NCBI RefSeq assembly: GCF_032051675.1
Contig: NZ_CP116968.1
Location: forward strand, 4,209,001-4,273,000
From: Candidatus Nitrospira neomarina
GTDB taxonomy: Bacteria > Nitrospirota > Nitrospiria > Nitrospirales > UBA8639
Length of the DNA: 64,000 nt
Direction: 5' to 3'
Made by a program: the position numbers and the translations under genes. Below, one piece after another: positions 35,407 to 43,158 of the stretch. Under the pieces are notes generated by a model, which was not told where the DNA came from, did not search any database, and worked only from the letters and a program-made list of their open reading frames with translations. Numbering within the stretch: the stretch's first letter is position 1; every line of letters starts with the position of its first letter.

Positions 35407-36096
35407 TTAAAACCCCAGCAGGGACTCCAAAAAGTTTTTGTCCGTTCGACTGGCCGTATTTATGGGGGAGCTTTGACTCTGGGATTGCAGGTACAGTTCA
35501 TGGGCCAGGACGAGGGCGCGTTTCACGCCGGCACTCATGGATCGCACGGACATGGTGGCGCCGGAAATGTTGATGACATCCCGGTTGATCCGAATGGGGT
35601 CGTCAATCGTTTTTCCTTGGTATTGGTAATTGAAGCGTTTCTTTCCAACTTCGCTCCCCCGTGATTCCCGGTATACCAATACCTCAACGTTGGAGATTTC
35701 TCCATCGGGGTCCACTCCAACCATATAAGTCATCGGTTTATGCTTACCGATGGTATGTTGGACAAAAGCCCATCCATCGATCTTTCCATTCGTTTCTCCA
35801 ATATAGCAATCAAAGGTCGATTCCGGAAATTGCCATCCTATTCGCTCTTCAATAACTCGTTTCTGGTTTTTGTTGAGGGTGATGACCTCTAAGCGGATGG
35901 AATCGGAATCAGGCAGTGTCAATTTGGCAGCCTCTTCAGGTGTCAGATAGACGTCTTCCTGAACCATTTCCTGTGGAGTCAAGTATCGCTTCAATTCACT
36001 ATCCCAGATCTGGTCATTCTCGGCATTGGAGGGTTGGGGGGCAAACGCCAGTAAAAGACTCCCGAAAATAGCGATGTTTAAGATTCGATGAAACAT
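35407..36096 (-). CDS. Secreted FMN-binding domain protein (flavinylated)
   Basis: A 229-aa protein with a signal peptide (IFGSLLLAFAPQPSNA) and a C-terminal FMN-bind domain. NISGATMS, with Thr181, matches the [ST]GAT site at which ApbE attaches FMN through a phosphoester bond, as in NqrC and RnfG. The preceding GVDPDGEISNVEVLVYRES and GKTIDDPIRI segments are typical of FMN-bind domains. Its start overlaps the upstream lipoprotein gene by 19 bases, and the membrane protein follows. ApbE is encoded nearby at 39365-40369. Likely a periplasmic one-electron carrier; partner unknown. Confidence 0.85.
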   Translation of the reverse strand: MFHRILNIAIFGSLLLAFAPQPSNAENDQIWDSELKRYLTPQEMVQEDVYLTPEEAAKLTLPDSDSIRLEVITLNKNQKRVIEERIGWQFPESTFDCYIGETNGKIDGWAFVQHTIGKHKPMTYMVGVDPDGEISNVEVLVYRESRGSEVGKKRFNYQYQGKTIDDPIRINRDVINISGATMSVRSMSAGVKRALVLAHELYLQSQSQSSPINTASRTDKNFLESLLGF

Positions 36097-36566
36097 CCTT
36101 CAGCCTCAAGTTTTTCGGTTAAGTTATTTAAAAGGTGATTCACGGCTTGTTGTGATGGTTCGACGGGATACCAATCATAAAGTCTGGCCCCGCCACGGAA
36201 TCCCCAATGTTGCCGCCGTTCCGCAATTTGGAGGCGCACGGCATTGGAATCGAGTGGCTTCATGGTCAGGGTCAGTTGCGATCGTTCTTTGTCCCCCATG
36301 CCTTCCCGTTGGAAAAGGCCATACTTGGCGCCTTCCACATATTCCACCCGCCACCCGGTTTCGATGACTCCGTTGGACTTGTCTTTCTTCGTCACGGGAT
36401 AGGACCTGAGAGATTCCAGGGAAGAATCCCATACGGAATCAATCGGACAGGCCATGTATCGATCGACAACCAAGTCTTGACCGGAAAGGAAGCTGCAGCC
36501 AGGAATATAGGCTGTGAATGCCAAAATAACGATTCCTCGAAGGAGGGAAGCAGGAGATAAAGCCAT
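36078..36566 (-). CDS. Predicted lipoprotein, first gene of the FMN-bind operon
   Basis: A 162-aa protein with an N-terminal signal ending in a lipobox IPGC. The mature part begins VVDRYMACPIDSVWDSSLESL and continues with GVIETGWRVEYVEG and SQLTLTMKPLDSNAVRLQI, a mixed alpha/beta domain resembling small outer-membrane assembly or ABC-related lipoproteins, but I do not recognise the family. Two Fur-like sites lie directly upstream. It overlaps the FMN-bind gene, so they are expressed together. Confidence 0.72.
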   Translation of the reverse strand: MALSPASLLRGIVILAFTAYIPGCSFLSGQDLVVDRYMACPIDSVWDSSLESLRSYPVTKKDKSNGVIETGWRVEYVEGAKYGLFQREGMGDKERSQLTLTMKPLDSNAVRLQIAERRQHWGFRGGARLYDWYPVEPSQQAVNHLLNNLTEKLEAEGCFIES

Positions 36567-36578
36567 AAAATAAAAAAC

Positions 36579-36620
36579 GAGAATGATTTTCGATTTATTT
36601 GAATTTGATTCTCATTATGA
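36579..36620 (-). promoter_or_regulatory. Two tandem Fur-box-like operators
   Basis: CGAGAATGATTTTCGATTT (36579-36597) and GAATTTGATTCTCATTATG (36602-36620) each resemble the 19-bp Fur consensus. The second, read on the minus strand, gives CATAATGAGAATCAAATTC with 14 of 19 matches. They lie 13-54 bases upstream of the start codon at 36566, where a promoter is expected, so iron-dependent repression of the FMN-bind operon is likely. Confidence 0.72.
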
Positions 36621-36726
36621 AAAATGAGAACGAATTGTATCATCCGATGTTCAAGGGGTCAACCGGTATGTTCTTTAAAATATGGTGTGATGTGTGGCCC
36701 ATATATTTCGATACTGATTGAAGCTA

Positions 36727-36765
36727 AACACAGAGAGAACCGGCAAAGCCGGTTCTCTCTGTGTT
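36727..36765. terminator. Perfect 18-bp hairpin after the porin gene
   Basis: AACACAGAGAGAACCGGC and GCCGGTTCTCTCTGTGTT flank an AAA loop with no mismatch. It lies 18 bases after the stop of the porin gene on the minus strand. No T-run follows on either side, so if it terminates it does so atypically; it could instead stabilise the mRNA end. Confidence 0.65.
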
Positions 36766-36783
36766 CCTGTTCAAAGCGATTTC

Positions 36784-38211
36784 TTAGAAATATGTGGCCC
36801 AGGATGCGACAAAAGCCGTATCATGAATTCGCTCATTTCCACTTCGACCGACGGGCGTATATTGGAAGTCGGTTTTAAAGACAGTATCTTCTGTGGGACG
36901 GAAGTTCAGGCCAAAGGTCCAACGTTGCCATTCCCCCAGTTTTCCGGCTTCCCCACTTAAATCCTGTCCCAGGTTCATTTGTTCCCAGCGGACTATAGCG
37001 GTGAATGTAGAGACTTCCGGCTTGAAGAAGGTGGGGGCCATGTTGCTTAGCCATTCTGGAAGGAAATGGTAATTCCCTTGTAAGTAATACCCTTGCATTC
37101 TGCGAGGATTGCCGTTCTGGGTTCCGTCTTGATTGATATTATTGTCCTTGATGTAAGACCAGGCACTCTCTCCGATGAATTCAAATGGGCCCCGCTGGAA
37201 GGTCCAATCCAGGGCCCAAATGGCCAATTTATCATCCTTATTCGTGCCATAATTCCCGTAAAATCCAGAACCGCCGATTTCCACTCCCAAAATGGGGCTG
37301 AACGCGACACGTCCCATGACGGATTTGCCGTTATTATTGTCAAAGCTCGTACTATCTGATCTCGCACTGCGTATTCCGTTTGTTTGATTGATATTCGACG
37401 TGTTATTAGGATTTCCATTTCCTCCAAAGGCGTTCGTAAATCCATTGGTCACATAGACTTCGTAATCCAGCTTCGAGAGAGCGGTGGGGTAAAAGGTGCC
37501 GTAAGCTCCAACACCAGGTTGATGAAGCGTTGATGGGATGATCCGTTGGGACACGAGAGGGCGTTCGGTGAGATCCCGGAGTGGGGCGTCATGCAGGAGG
37601 TTGAATTTTCCAAGGGGAGCGAGAATGATGCCCGCCCGCAAATTTATGGGTTCTTGTACGAGATAATCGATGGTCGCGAATTCGACTTTGATGTCGTTGG
37701 TTCCATGCTCGAATTCAATTTCTGCCGCGAATTTCACCCGATCGCTGATATCCCCGTAAATGAAAGGTACCAATCGATGCTGATCGAAATAGCTGTTCCC
37801 TTGATTTTTGCGATTGAAGTACTCGATATCCATGTAGCCGCCGACGATGGCTTTGGGGGAAGAAACGAAGGGCCGGGCATAGATCAATTGTCCGGACCCT
37901 TGCATGGTTGATCCGTATTTTTTATCAGGCGTACGTGGTTGTGATAAACCTCCTAAAGTTTCCTTAACGGGTTCGCCTGGGCGTTGAGTGGGTGGGGCCG
38001 CATAAGTTGGCGGGGCAATCCCGGTCCCTGTCTGCTCCATTGGTGGCCTGCCGGCTTCGGGAGATCCCTGCCCTTTCAGATAGTCTTGAACCGCTTGTCG
38101 AACCGCTTCCTGTTGAGCGGGCGTCAGTGCTTCCTCACCGGAGGCAGAGAAGGCTGGAAAGGTTGGAAACACAGCAAGGGCCATAAGGACCCCGATTGTG
38201 AACTTCTTCAT
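36784..38211 (-). CDS. Outer-membrane beta-barrel porin (OprO/P-like)
   Basis: A 475-aa protein with a signal peptide (KKFTIGVLMALAVFPTFPAF), a short predicted coiled coil, a proline-rich linker and a long beta-barrel region ending in aromatic ATYF, the usual outer-membrane signature. Repeated amphipathic strands such as VGGYMDIEYFN, RVKFAAEIEFEHG and FELGIEIGG-type stretches support a porin of the phosphate-selective OprO/P type; specificity cannot be inferred. The ATG at 38211 is preceded by GGAGG. It lies in the iron-responsive region, but no clear Fur box is directly upstream. Confidence 0.82.
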   Translation of the reverse strand: MKKFTIGVLMALAVFPTFPAFSASGEEALTPAQQEAVRQAVQDYLKGQGSPEAGRPPMEQTGTGIAPPTYAAPPTQRPGEPVKETLGGLSQPRTPDKKYGSTMQGSGQLIYARPFVSSPKAIVGGYMDIEYFNRKNQGNSYFDQHRLVPFIYGDISDRVKFAAEIEFEHGTNDIKVEFATIDYLVQEPINLRAGIILAPLGKFNLLHDAPLRDLTERPLVSQRIIPSTLHQPGVGAYGTFYPTALSKLDYEVYVTNGFTNAFGGNGNPNNTSNINQTNGIRSARSDSTSFDNNNGKSVMGRVAFSPILGVEIGGSGFYGNYGTNKDDKLAIWALDWTFQRGPFEFIGESAWSYIKDNNINQDGTQNGNPRRMQGYYLQGNYHFLPEWLSNMAPTFFKPEVSTFTAIVRWEQMNLGQDLSGEAGKLGEWQRWTFGLNFRPTEDTVFKTDFQYTPVGRSGNERIHDTAFVASWATYF

Positions 38212-38365
38212 GAATGAAAACCTCCTAATATAGGATTGGGACGCGGAGGTCCTCAGGAAAAGGGTAGGGGACTCGGGGTCCTCAATGGAAGAAACTTATA
38301 ATAATCCGTGAAACGGAGCACACCGTAAGTTCAGGAGTACACTCAATCTAAGTGTCAGCCTCGTA

Positions 38366-38527
38366 TTAGGCGCTCAATACGGTAAAGGGAATGAAGACAA
38401 GACGTTTGCAGCGTTTGCATTTCAATTCCACGCCATCTTTTTTTAAGATGGCCATCAGTTGCCCGCAATGACAGCGTGCCTCTGAGGTGGTCGTGCATGG
38501 AGAAGCTATTTCAGTTCCTTGAGTCAT
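38366..38527 (-). CDS. Small Com-like zinc-ribbon protein
   Basis: A 53-codon frame with RCHCGQLMAILKKDGVELKC then KRCKRLVFIPF. Cysteines 19, 21, 37 and 40 form a zinc ribbon of the phage Mu Com type, known there as a translational activator. The frame is complete from ATG 38527 to TAA 38366, although the ribosome site is weak. A Fur-like dyad lies 37 bases upstream. Short proteins of this type are often missed; the function in this locus is unknown. Confidence 0.75.
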   Translation of the reverse strand: MTQGTEIASPCTTTSEARCHCGQLMAILKKDGVELKCKRCKRLVFIPFTVLSA

Positions 38528-38563
38528 CTTGATGTTGAATGTAATTATTGTTAATTTTGAAAT

Positions 38564-38578
38564 TGATAACTGTTATTA
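38564..38578. promoter_or_regulatory. Fur-like 7-1-7 dyad
   Basis: TGATAACTGTTATTA matches the 7-1-7 Fur model TGATAATNATTATCA at 12 positions and is a near-perfect dyad. It lies between the divergent Com-like gene (minus) and the lipoprotein-apbE genes (plus), so it could control both. Confidence 0.6.
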
Positions 38579-38687
38579 ATAAGGCCCTTAATACCGCATG
38601 AGTTTGGCTTCTGTCAAGAAGGCCTCATTTTTTTGAAATTTTTTTATATGTGCAGTTTGTGGAGAAGACAGACGGTATGATGATGGG

Positions 38688-39299
38688 ATGGCCATGCTGA
38701 ATGTTCGTGCTTGTTGTCTGGCGTTTCTAGGGATCTTTGTTGGAATGGGTATGGGATGCGCGCATCAGCTCCCGTCTCATCCCGCTCAAGAAGATCTCAC
38801 AGAGCCCCTGGTTTTCGGACACATTCACGTGTGGCAGGAAGAGCCGTCCGGAAGAATTTATCTGCCGGAATTAGCTTCACTTGAATTCAGTTCCAGTGAT
38901 GGTCAAAGGCGGTATCGTGTGGAAATTGAGGCGGCTTCCTCCTATTTTTTTCTGTCCTTGAAGCCAGGGCGGTATCATGTGACCAGGGTATTTATTCAGG
39001 AAGGCGTATTTCGGTCCAATGCGGAAGTTCCGTTAACCTTTGAGGTTCCGGACCAGGGAGTGGTGTATCTCGGCGGTTGGCGATTCCAGGTCGATCCTCC
39101 GAATTATACAAGAGAGTTAGAGGTAACCATTGTCTCCGAATCAGTGAAAGCCATCGTGGAAATGACGGTTCGTTATCCCTCTCTTTCTTCCAATGTGGTC
39201 CTGTCCTCCCTGGCGGAACCTCCCCTATTACGGGCACGATTGTTCGAAGTCACGCCCTATCCCAGATTCCGATACTTCAATCGCCATAACTCCACATAA
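38688..39299 (+). CDS. Predicted lipoprotein of unknown function
   Basis: A 203-aa protein with a signal ending in a lipobox MGMGC (near residue 24). The mature part is rich in beta strands: EPLVFGHIHVWQEEPSGRIY, YFFLSLKPGRYHVTRVFIQE and GVVYLGGWRFQVDPPNY, a pattern of carboxypeptidase-regulatory or PEGA-like beta-sandwich domains; the family is not certain. It is followed by apbE after 65 bases on the same strand, so it may be part of the flavinylation module. The Fur-like dyad at 38564 lies about 110 bases upstream. Confidence 0.7.
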   Translation: MAMLNVRACCLAFLGIFVGMGMGCAHQLPSHPAQEDLTEPLVFGHIHVWQEEPSGRIYLPELASLEFSSSDGQRRYRVEIEAASSYFFLSLKPGRYHVTRVFIQEGVFRSNAEVPLTFEVPDQGVVYLGGWRFQVDPPNYTRELEVTIVSESVKAIVEMTVRYPSLSSNVVLSSLAEPPLLRARLFEVTPYPRFRYFNRHNST

Positions 39300-39364
39300 A
39301 TTCTTTCAACCGGAATTCCGGCTGTTCTGCCATCAACGGTATTGTTACAGATAGGAGATTTATC

Positions 39365-40369
39365 ATGGGGCGAATGCAGAATATCCTTGGACTCTGCTTT
39401 TTGATTCTCTTCCTGGCGGGCTGCCAGAGCACGCCTCATTTGGTGAAGCGCAGTCAGATGCTGATGGGAACCGTGGTGTTTGTCACGGCGGTTGGAGCAG
39501 ATGAGAAGATTGCGCAGAGGGCGGTCAAAGCGGGACTTGATGAAATCCGGCGATTAGAAGAGTTGCTGAGCACCTGGATTTCCACCAGTGAATTATCACG
39601 GGTGAATGCTGCGGCGGGACGGAAATCCATACAGGTGAGTCAGGAAACCTTTGAAGTCCTCACGCGATCGCTGGAGGTGGCGAAACTCACGCAGGGAGGG
39701 TTCAATATCGCCCTTGGTCCAGCGGTGAATGCATGGGATGTCAGCGGGGAAGGGCATGTTCCGTCCCAGGAAAAGCTGGAAGCGCTTCGCCCGCAAATAG
39801 AGTTATCAAACGTGCAATTGGATGAAACAACGCGAAGTGTATGGTTGCGGCGTCCTGGAATGTCTATTGATGTTGGGGGGATCGGGAAAGGGTATGCGGC
39901 CGACCTCGCTGCCCGCGTGATGCGTACGGCAGGAGCGACCGCAGGCGTGGTCGCTTTGTCGGGGGATATTAAAACCTTCGGACGTATGCCGGATACCCAA
40001 CGGTTTGTCTTCGGTATCCAGCATCCCCGAAAGGAGCAGGGCCAAGTCTTAGGGCGGATTGAGTTGGAAGATGAAGCGGTCTCCACTGCGGGAGATTATC
40101 AACGGTATTTTATGAAAGACGGAGTTCGCTTTCACCATATCCTCGATCCCAAGACCCTTCATCCGGCTCAAGGTTGTCAAAGTGTCACGGTCATAGCCAA
40201 GGATGGTGTCATGGCCGATGGGTTGGACACCGGCATTTTTGTCATGGGTCCTGACAAGGGCATGGCCCTCATTGAGTCTTTGCCGGATGTTGAAGGGGTG
40301 ATTGTCGATCGGGAAGGCACCGTGTTGGTCTCATCGGGTCTGAAGAATCGCTTAAGCCTCGAGCCGTAA
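39365..40369 (+). CDS. apbE: FAD:protein FMN transferase (lipoprotein)
   Basis: ApbE transfers FMN from FAD to a Thr in FMN-bind proteins, using magnesium, in the periplasm. The 334-aa protein has a lipobox LAGC near residue 20, then the conserved QMLMGTVVFVT, LSTW, GGFNIALGPAVNAWDVSG, IDVGGIGKGYAADLA and AGDYQRYF with HHILDPKT. The target is very probably the FMN-bind protein encoded 3 kb away on the other strand (35407-36096). A bidirectional terminator follows. Confidence 0.93.
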   Translation: MGRMQNILGLCFLILFLAGCQSTPHLVKRSQMLMGTVVFVTAVGADEKIAQRAVKAGLDEIRRLEELLSTWISTSELSRVNAAAGRKSIQVSQETFEVLTRSLEVAKLTQGGFNIALGPAVNAWDVSGEGHVPSQEKLEALRPQIELSNVQLDETTRSVWLRRPGMSIDVGGIGKGYAADLAARVMRTAGATAGVVALSGDIKTFGRMPDTQRFVFGIQHPRKEQGQVLGRIELEDEAVSTAGDYQRYFMKDGVRFHHILDPKTLHPAQGCQSVTVIAKDGVMADGLDTGIFVMGPDKGMALIESLPDVEGVIVDREGTVLVSSGLKNRLSLEP

Positions 40370-40390
40370 CAAGGCCTTCAACACTCCATC

Positions 40391-40422
40391 AAAAAAAAGG
40401 AGGCATGTAGCCTCCTTTTTTT
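40391..40422. terminator. Bidirectional intrinsic terminator
   Basis: GGAGGC and GCCTCC flank a five-base loop, with A8 on the left and T7 on the right. It lies between the convergent apbE gene and the Spy-like gene and works on both strands. Confidence 0.93.
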
Positions 40423-40441
40423 GAGCATAGATGTGGGCTGC

Positions 40442-41101
40442 TCAGCCTTGTTTGTCCTTGGAATGGTGGGAATACCCGCCTGGATGACCTTTCGTCATCC
40501 CGCCATCTTGATGGGCATTGATGCGATCATGGACCGCTTTCATGCGAGAGCGTTGCTCGTCCGTTAATACCGCCTTGGCATCCCGCCCGGCTTTAACTGA
40601 TGCCAGGTAAAGGCCGGCACGAATCTCATAAAGACTCTTTAGCTTCGATTCAACAGCGCCCAAATCCCCTTGGTCATTCCGCAACAATTCGTGCAAATCC
40701 AGGCTGGTCAGTTGCATGTCAGCTTTCATTTTAATTTTGCTTTTTTCAAAATCGGTTTTAATTGTCTGAAGTTTGGTGACCTGGTCCTCGGTAAGAGCCA
40801 TCCCTTCTTTGAATTTCAAAATGTGTTCGATGAATTCAGAGGCACTTTGATGAGGCCCATGTCCTGATTGATGAGGGCTTCCCTTTGTCCCATAGCCACC
40901 CGACATGCTCTTGCCATGATGAGCCTGGCCATGGCCATAGGCCCCTGTTCCGTGTGGGGACGTGCTGTACCCGGATGGGTGGTGCGCATTTCCTGCATAT
41001 CCAGTAGCCAGACCCATAGCAGGGAATCCCAGAATTAAGGACAAGACACCGGACCAAAGTGGAATCATTCGTTTGTGGTTCGTGTTGCTTGTAATGGTCA
41101 T
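40442..41101 (-). CDS. Histidine-rich Spy/CpxP-like (LTXXQ) periplasmic protein
   Basis: A 219-aa secreted protein. ATG 41101 has a perfect GGAGG eight bases upstream, so the longer frame to 41206 is rejected. After the signal peptide (LWSGVLSLILGFPAMGLA) comes a Gly/His-rich segment, then an all-helical domain with KEGMALTEDQVTKLQTIKTD and KAVLTDEQRSRMKAVHD, the two LTxxQ-type motifs of Spy/CpxP. The C-terminus is again His-rich. Likely a metal-buffering or chaperone protein of the envelope. No Fur box is evident directly upstream; 41102-41431 has no gene. Confidence 0.85.
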   Translation of the reverse strand: MTITSNTNHKRMIPLWSGVLSLILGFPAMGLATGYAGNAHHPSGYSTSPHGTGAYGHGQAHHGKSMSGGYGTKGSPHQSGHGPHQSASEFIEHILKFKEGMALTEDQVTKLQTIKTDFEKSKIKMKADMQLTSLDLHELLRNDQGDLGAVESKLKSLYEIRAGLYLASVKAGRDAKAVLTDEQRSRMKAVHDRINAHQDGGMTKGHPGGYSHHSKDKQG

Positions 41102-41431
41102 GTGAACAGCCTCCTTTCGCGAAGAGAACGACGCTATGGTGATAGAAAAAATGAGGGGACAAGTCATGCTGATCTGTGAGTTCCCTGACTCATTCGTATT
41201 ATACACTGGAATGCGGAAAATGTAGCACGTGAGCCTCTATCTTATCTCAAAAATTCAAGAGGTTACACAACCCCCATTGATTTGAGGCCCTGCTTCGGGT
41301 GACAGGGAAGAGAGGTGAACCTGTGGGTGAGGTAGTTTGTGGTTCGATAAGGGGTCGAACCAATGCCGATTTGAAAAGTATTGGTTATCAAAAGGAAAAA
41401 GCTGTGGACGAAGGGAAAGAGAAAGCCAGTC

Positions 41432-41869
41432 TTATGAGGCTTTTTGGCAGGTACTGCAGAGACCGTACAGTTCCAGCTTATGGGTTTGAATGGTAAAGCC
41501 GTTTTTTCTCGCCACCTCTTCTTGGAGATTTTCGATTTGGCAATTTTGAAATTCCACTATTTTTCCGCAGGAGGTGCAAATGAGGTGATCATGATGACCC
41601 TTATGAGACACATTATCGAATTGCGTTTGTGAGCCGAAATGGCGCTCCTGTGCCAGGTCGGTTTCACAGAATAATTTGAGCGTGCGATAGATGGTGGCCA
41701 GGCCAATATGCGGGTCTTTTTTGGCGAGGATATGATATAACTGCTCGGCAGTGACATGCTCCATTTTGAGGAAGGTCGTCAAAATTAACTCGCGTTGACG
41801 AGTTAATTTAAGGCTGTTTTTTTGGAGATGATTCTTGAGTGTTTCGAGCTCTTTGACCGGCTTTGACAT
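41432..41869 (-). CDS. fur: Ferric uptake regulator family protein (Fur)
   Basis: A 145-aa Fur-family repressor. The winged-helix domain shows SLKLTRQRELILTTFL and GLATIYRTLKLF. The dimer/metal domain shows the HHDHLICTSCGKIVEF motif and a second CSTC pair near the C-terminus, giving two CxxC structural zinc sites. The sequence fits Fur rather than Zur or PerR best, but metal specificity cannot be read with certainty. Fur-like sites at 29366, 31514, 36579, 36602 and 38564 make it the natural regulator of this region. No clear own box is seen. Confidence 0.9.
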   Translation of the reverse strand: MSKPVKELETLKNHLQKNSLKLTRQRELILTTFLKMEHVTAEQLYHILAKKDPHIGLATIYRTLKLFCETDLAQERHFGSQTQFDNVSHKGHHDHLICTSCGKIVEFQNCQIENLQEEVARKNGFTIQTHKLELYGLCSTCQKAS

Positions 41870-41978
41870 GGTGAAATCTTTCGTAAGATGAAGAGGAATA
41901 TATTAAACCCCAATCATCCTGGGTAATCAAGAATTATTTTTCCGTTTTGGTATTGGTGGAGAAATTTAGGGAGTACCT

Positions 41979-42539
41979 ATGAGAAAACCCTCAGAAGTGA
42001 CCGGTGACCGCGCTTTGCTGATTTATACGTTGCATTTGACCGAATCGATGGGCCTGATGAGTGACGTGAAACTTCAACAATTATTATTCCTCTGTGAATT
42101 GCAAATGTTGGGGAAAGGATTGAAAGGGTTGCATTTTGAATTTGTTCGATTTCCTTATGGGGCCTTCAGCAAGGATGTGGATAATGATTTGCTCTTCTTG
42201 CGGAAAAAGGAACGGATAGAGAATTTTGATGTCACGGAACAGGCTGAGGGGGTTGTGGGCTTGGTTGAGAAGATCATGAAGGAACCCGAAGCCAATCAAC
42301 AGGTCATGGAAATTATTCAGACGGTGGTTGAGAAATATGGACCCATGGATACCAGCGCCATCATGAGTGCCGTGGAGGCAGTGGAATTGGGTCCTGCTGA
42401 TAATCCGGAGCAAAAACTTGCCATCCGGGATATTTCCTTCCACACCATTATGCTGGTGCCCTCCCGGATTGAAGCAACCGAAGCCATCACGCTTTCCTCC
42501 GCACAGGTAAAATCCTTAAATACGGCGATGGGGTATTAA
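41979..42539 (+). CDS. Panacea (SocA/DUF4065)-like domain protein
   Basis: A 186-aa helical protein. DVKLQQLLFLCELQMLGKGL followed by LHFEFVRFPYGAFSKDV resembles the Panacea/SocA domain, often an antitoxin or proteolytic adaptor (typical pattern KLQKLLYY...YGP). No toxin gene lies beside it, so it is not a visible toxin-antitoxin pair. The start has AGGGAG upstream. The C-terminal 80 residues have no recognised domain. It is divergent from fur. The call is from pattern only and moderate. Confidence 0.55.
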   Translation: MRKPSEVTGDRALLIYTLHLTESMGLMSDVKLQQLLFLCELQMLGKGLKGLHFEFVRFPYGAFSKDVDNDLLFLRKKERIENFDVTEQAEGVVGLVEKIMKEPEANQQVMEIIQTVVEKYGPMDTSAIMSAVEAVELGPADNPEQKLAIRDISFHTIMLVPSRIEATEAITLSSAQVKSLNTAMGY

Positions 42540-42602
42540 AGCCCCGTCGACATCTGGAGGACGGTGTATCCTGGTTGTGCCATTTATTGAAGGTAAGGAG
42601 AG

Positions 42603-42648
42603 CATAAGAGGTCCCGAGGCCGAACAGGGGTCCGGCCTCGGTCTTATG
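42603..42648. terminator. Hairpin between convergent genes
   Basis: CCGAGGCCG (42614-42622) and CGGCCTCGG (42633-42641) form a strong stem, with CATAAGA and TCTTATG continuing outside it. It lies between the convergent Panacea-like and ComEA-like genes and probably terminates both, although no long T-run is present. Confidence 0.7.
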
Positions 42649-42665
42649 AATTGAAAATTCTGGGA

Positions 42666-42992
42666 TTACTTGGTAGGCGAGGCTTCTTCAGGAGAAGCTG
42701 TTGAGCCGACGGTAAAGGTATCCCGCAGCGCTTCCAGTCTGACCTTCCCCACGCCCTTCACTTTTCCCAGATCATCGAATGATTTAAAGGCGCCATGATC
42801 TTTTTTGTAGGCGAGGATGTTGTGGGCGATATCCTGTCCCACGCCTTTGACGGCTTCGAGTTGTTCAAGACTGGCAGTGTTAATGTCAATCTTGTTCACG
42901 GTAGCTTCTGCCCAGGACATGGGGAACAACAGGCCAACGGAAAGAACCAGAGCAAACATGAAGACCGAAACTTGTTGTGAATGAAGCCTCAC
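42666..42992 (-). CDS. ComEA-like helix-hairpin-helix protein
   Basis: A 108-aa secreted protein. GTG 42992 has GGAG eight bases upstream and gives a good signal peptide (FMFALVLSVGLLFPMSWA); a longer frame to 43034 is less likely. The mature part is one (HhH)2 domain: KIDINTASLEQLEAVKGVGQ, then FKSFDDLGKVKGVGKVRLEAL. This domain binds DNA non-specifically and in ComEA captures DNA for uptake. Only the DNA-binding half is present, as in many Gram-negative ComEA proteins. Confidence 0.88.
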   Translation of the reverse strand: MRLHSQQVSVFMFALVLSVGLLFPMSWAEATVNKIDINTASLEQLEAVKGVGQDIAHNILAYKKDHGAFKSFDDLGKVKGVGKVRLEALRDTFTVGSTASPEEASPTK

Positions 42993-43158
42993 GGCACACA
43001 CTCCTTTGAAAATGGTTGAAACGTGTCGTGGCAATTCTTCCCTTTCACGGGGAGAAGGCCACGAAATGAATGAGTGAGGCTAGGGAGCAGTACGATTGAA
43101 GGGCAATCTGTCGAAGGTGGTGTCTTGGAAGTGTGAAAAGCCCAATAAATGTGAAAAT

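Noticed and set aside
41979-42539. Toxin-antitoxin pair at the Panacea-like gene
   Set aside because: Neither neighbour (fur, ComEA-like gene) is a toxin, and the gaps are too small to hide one.
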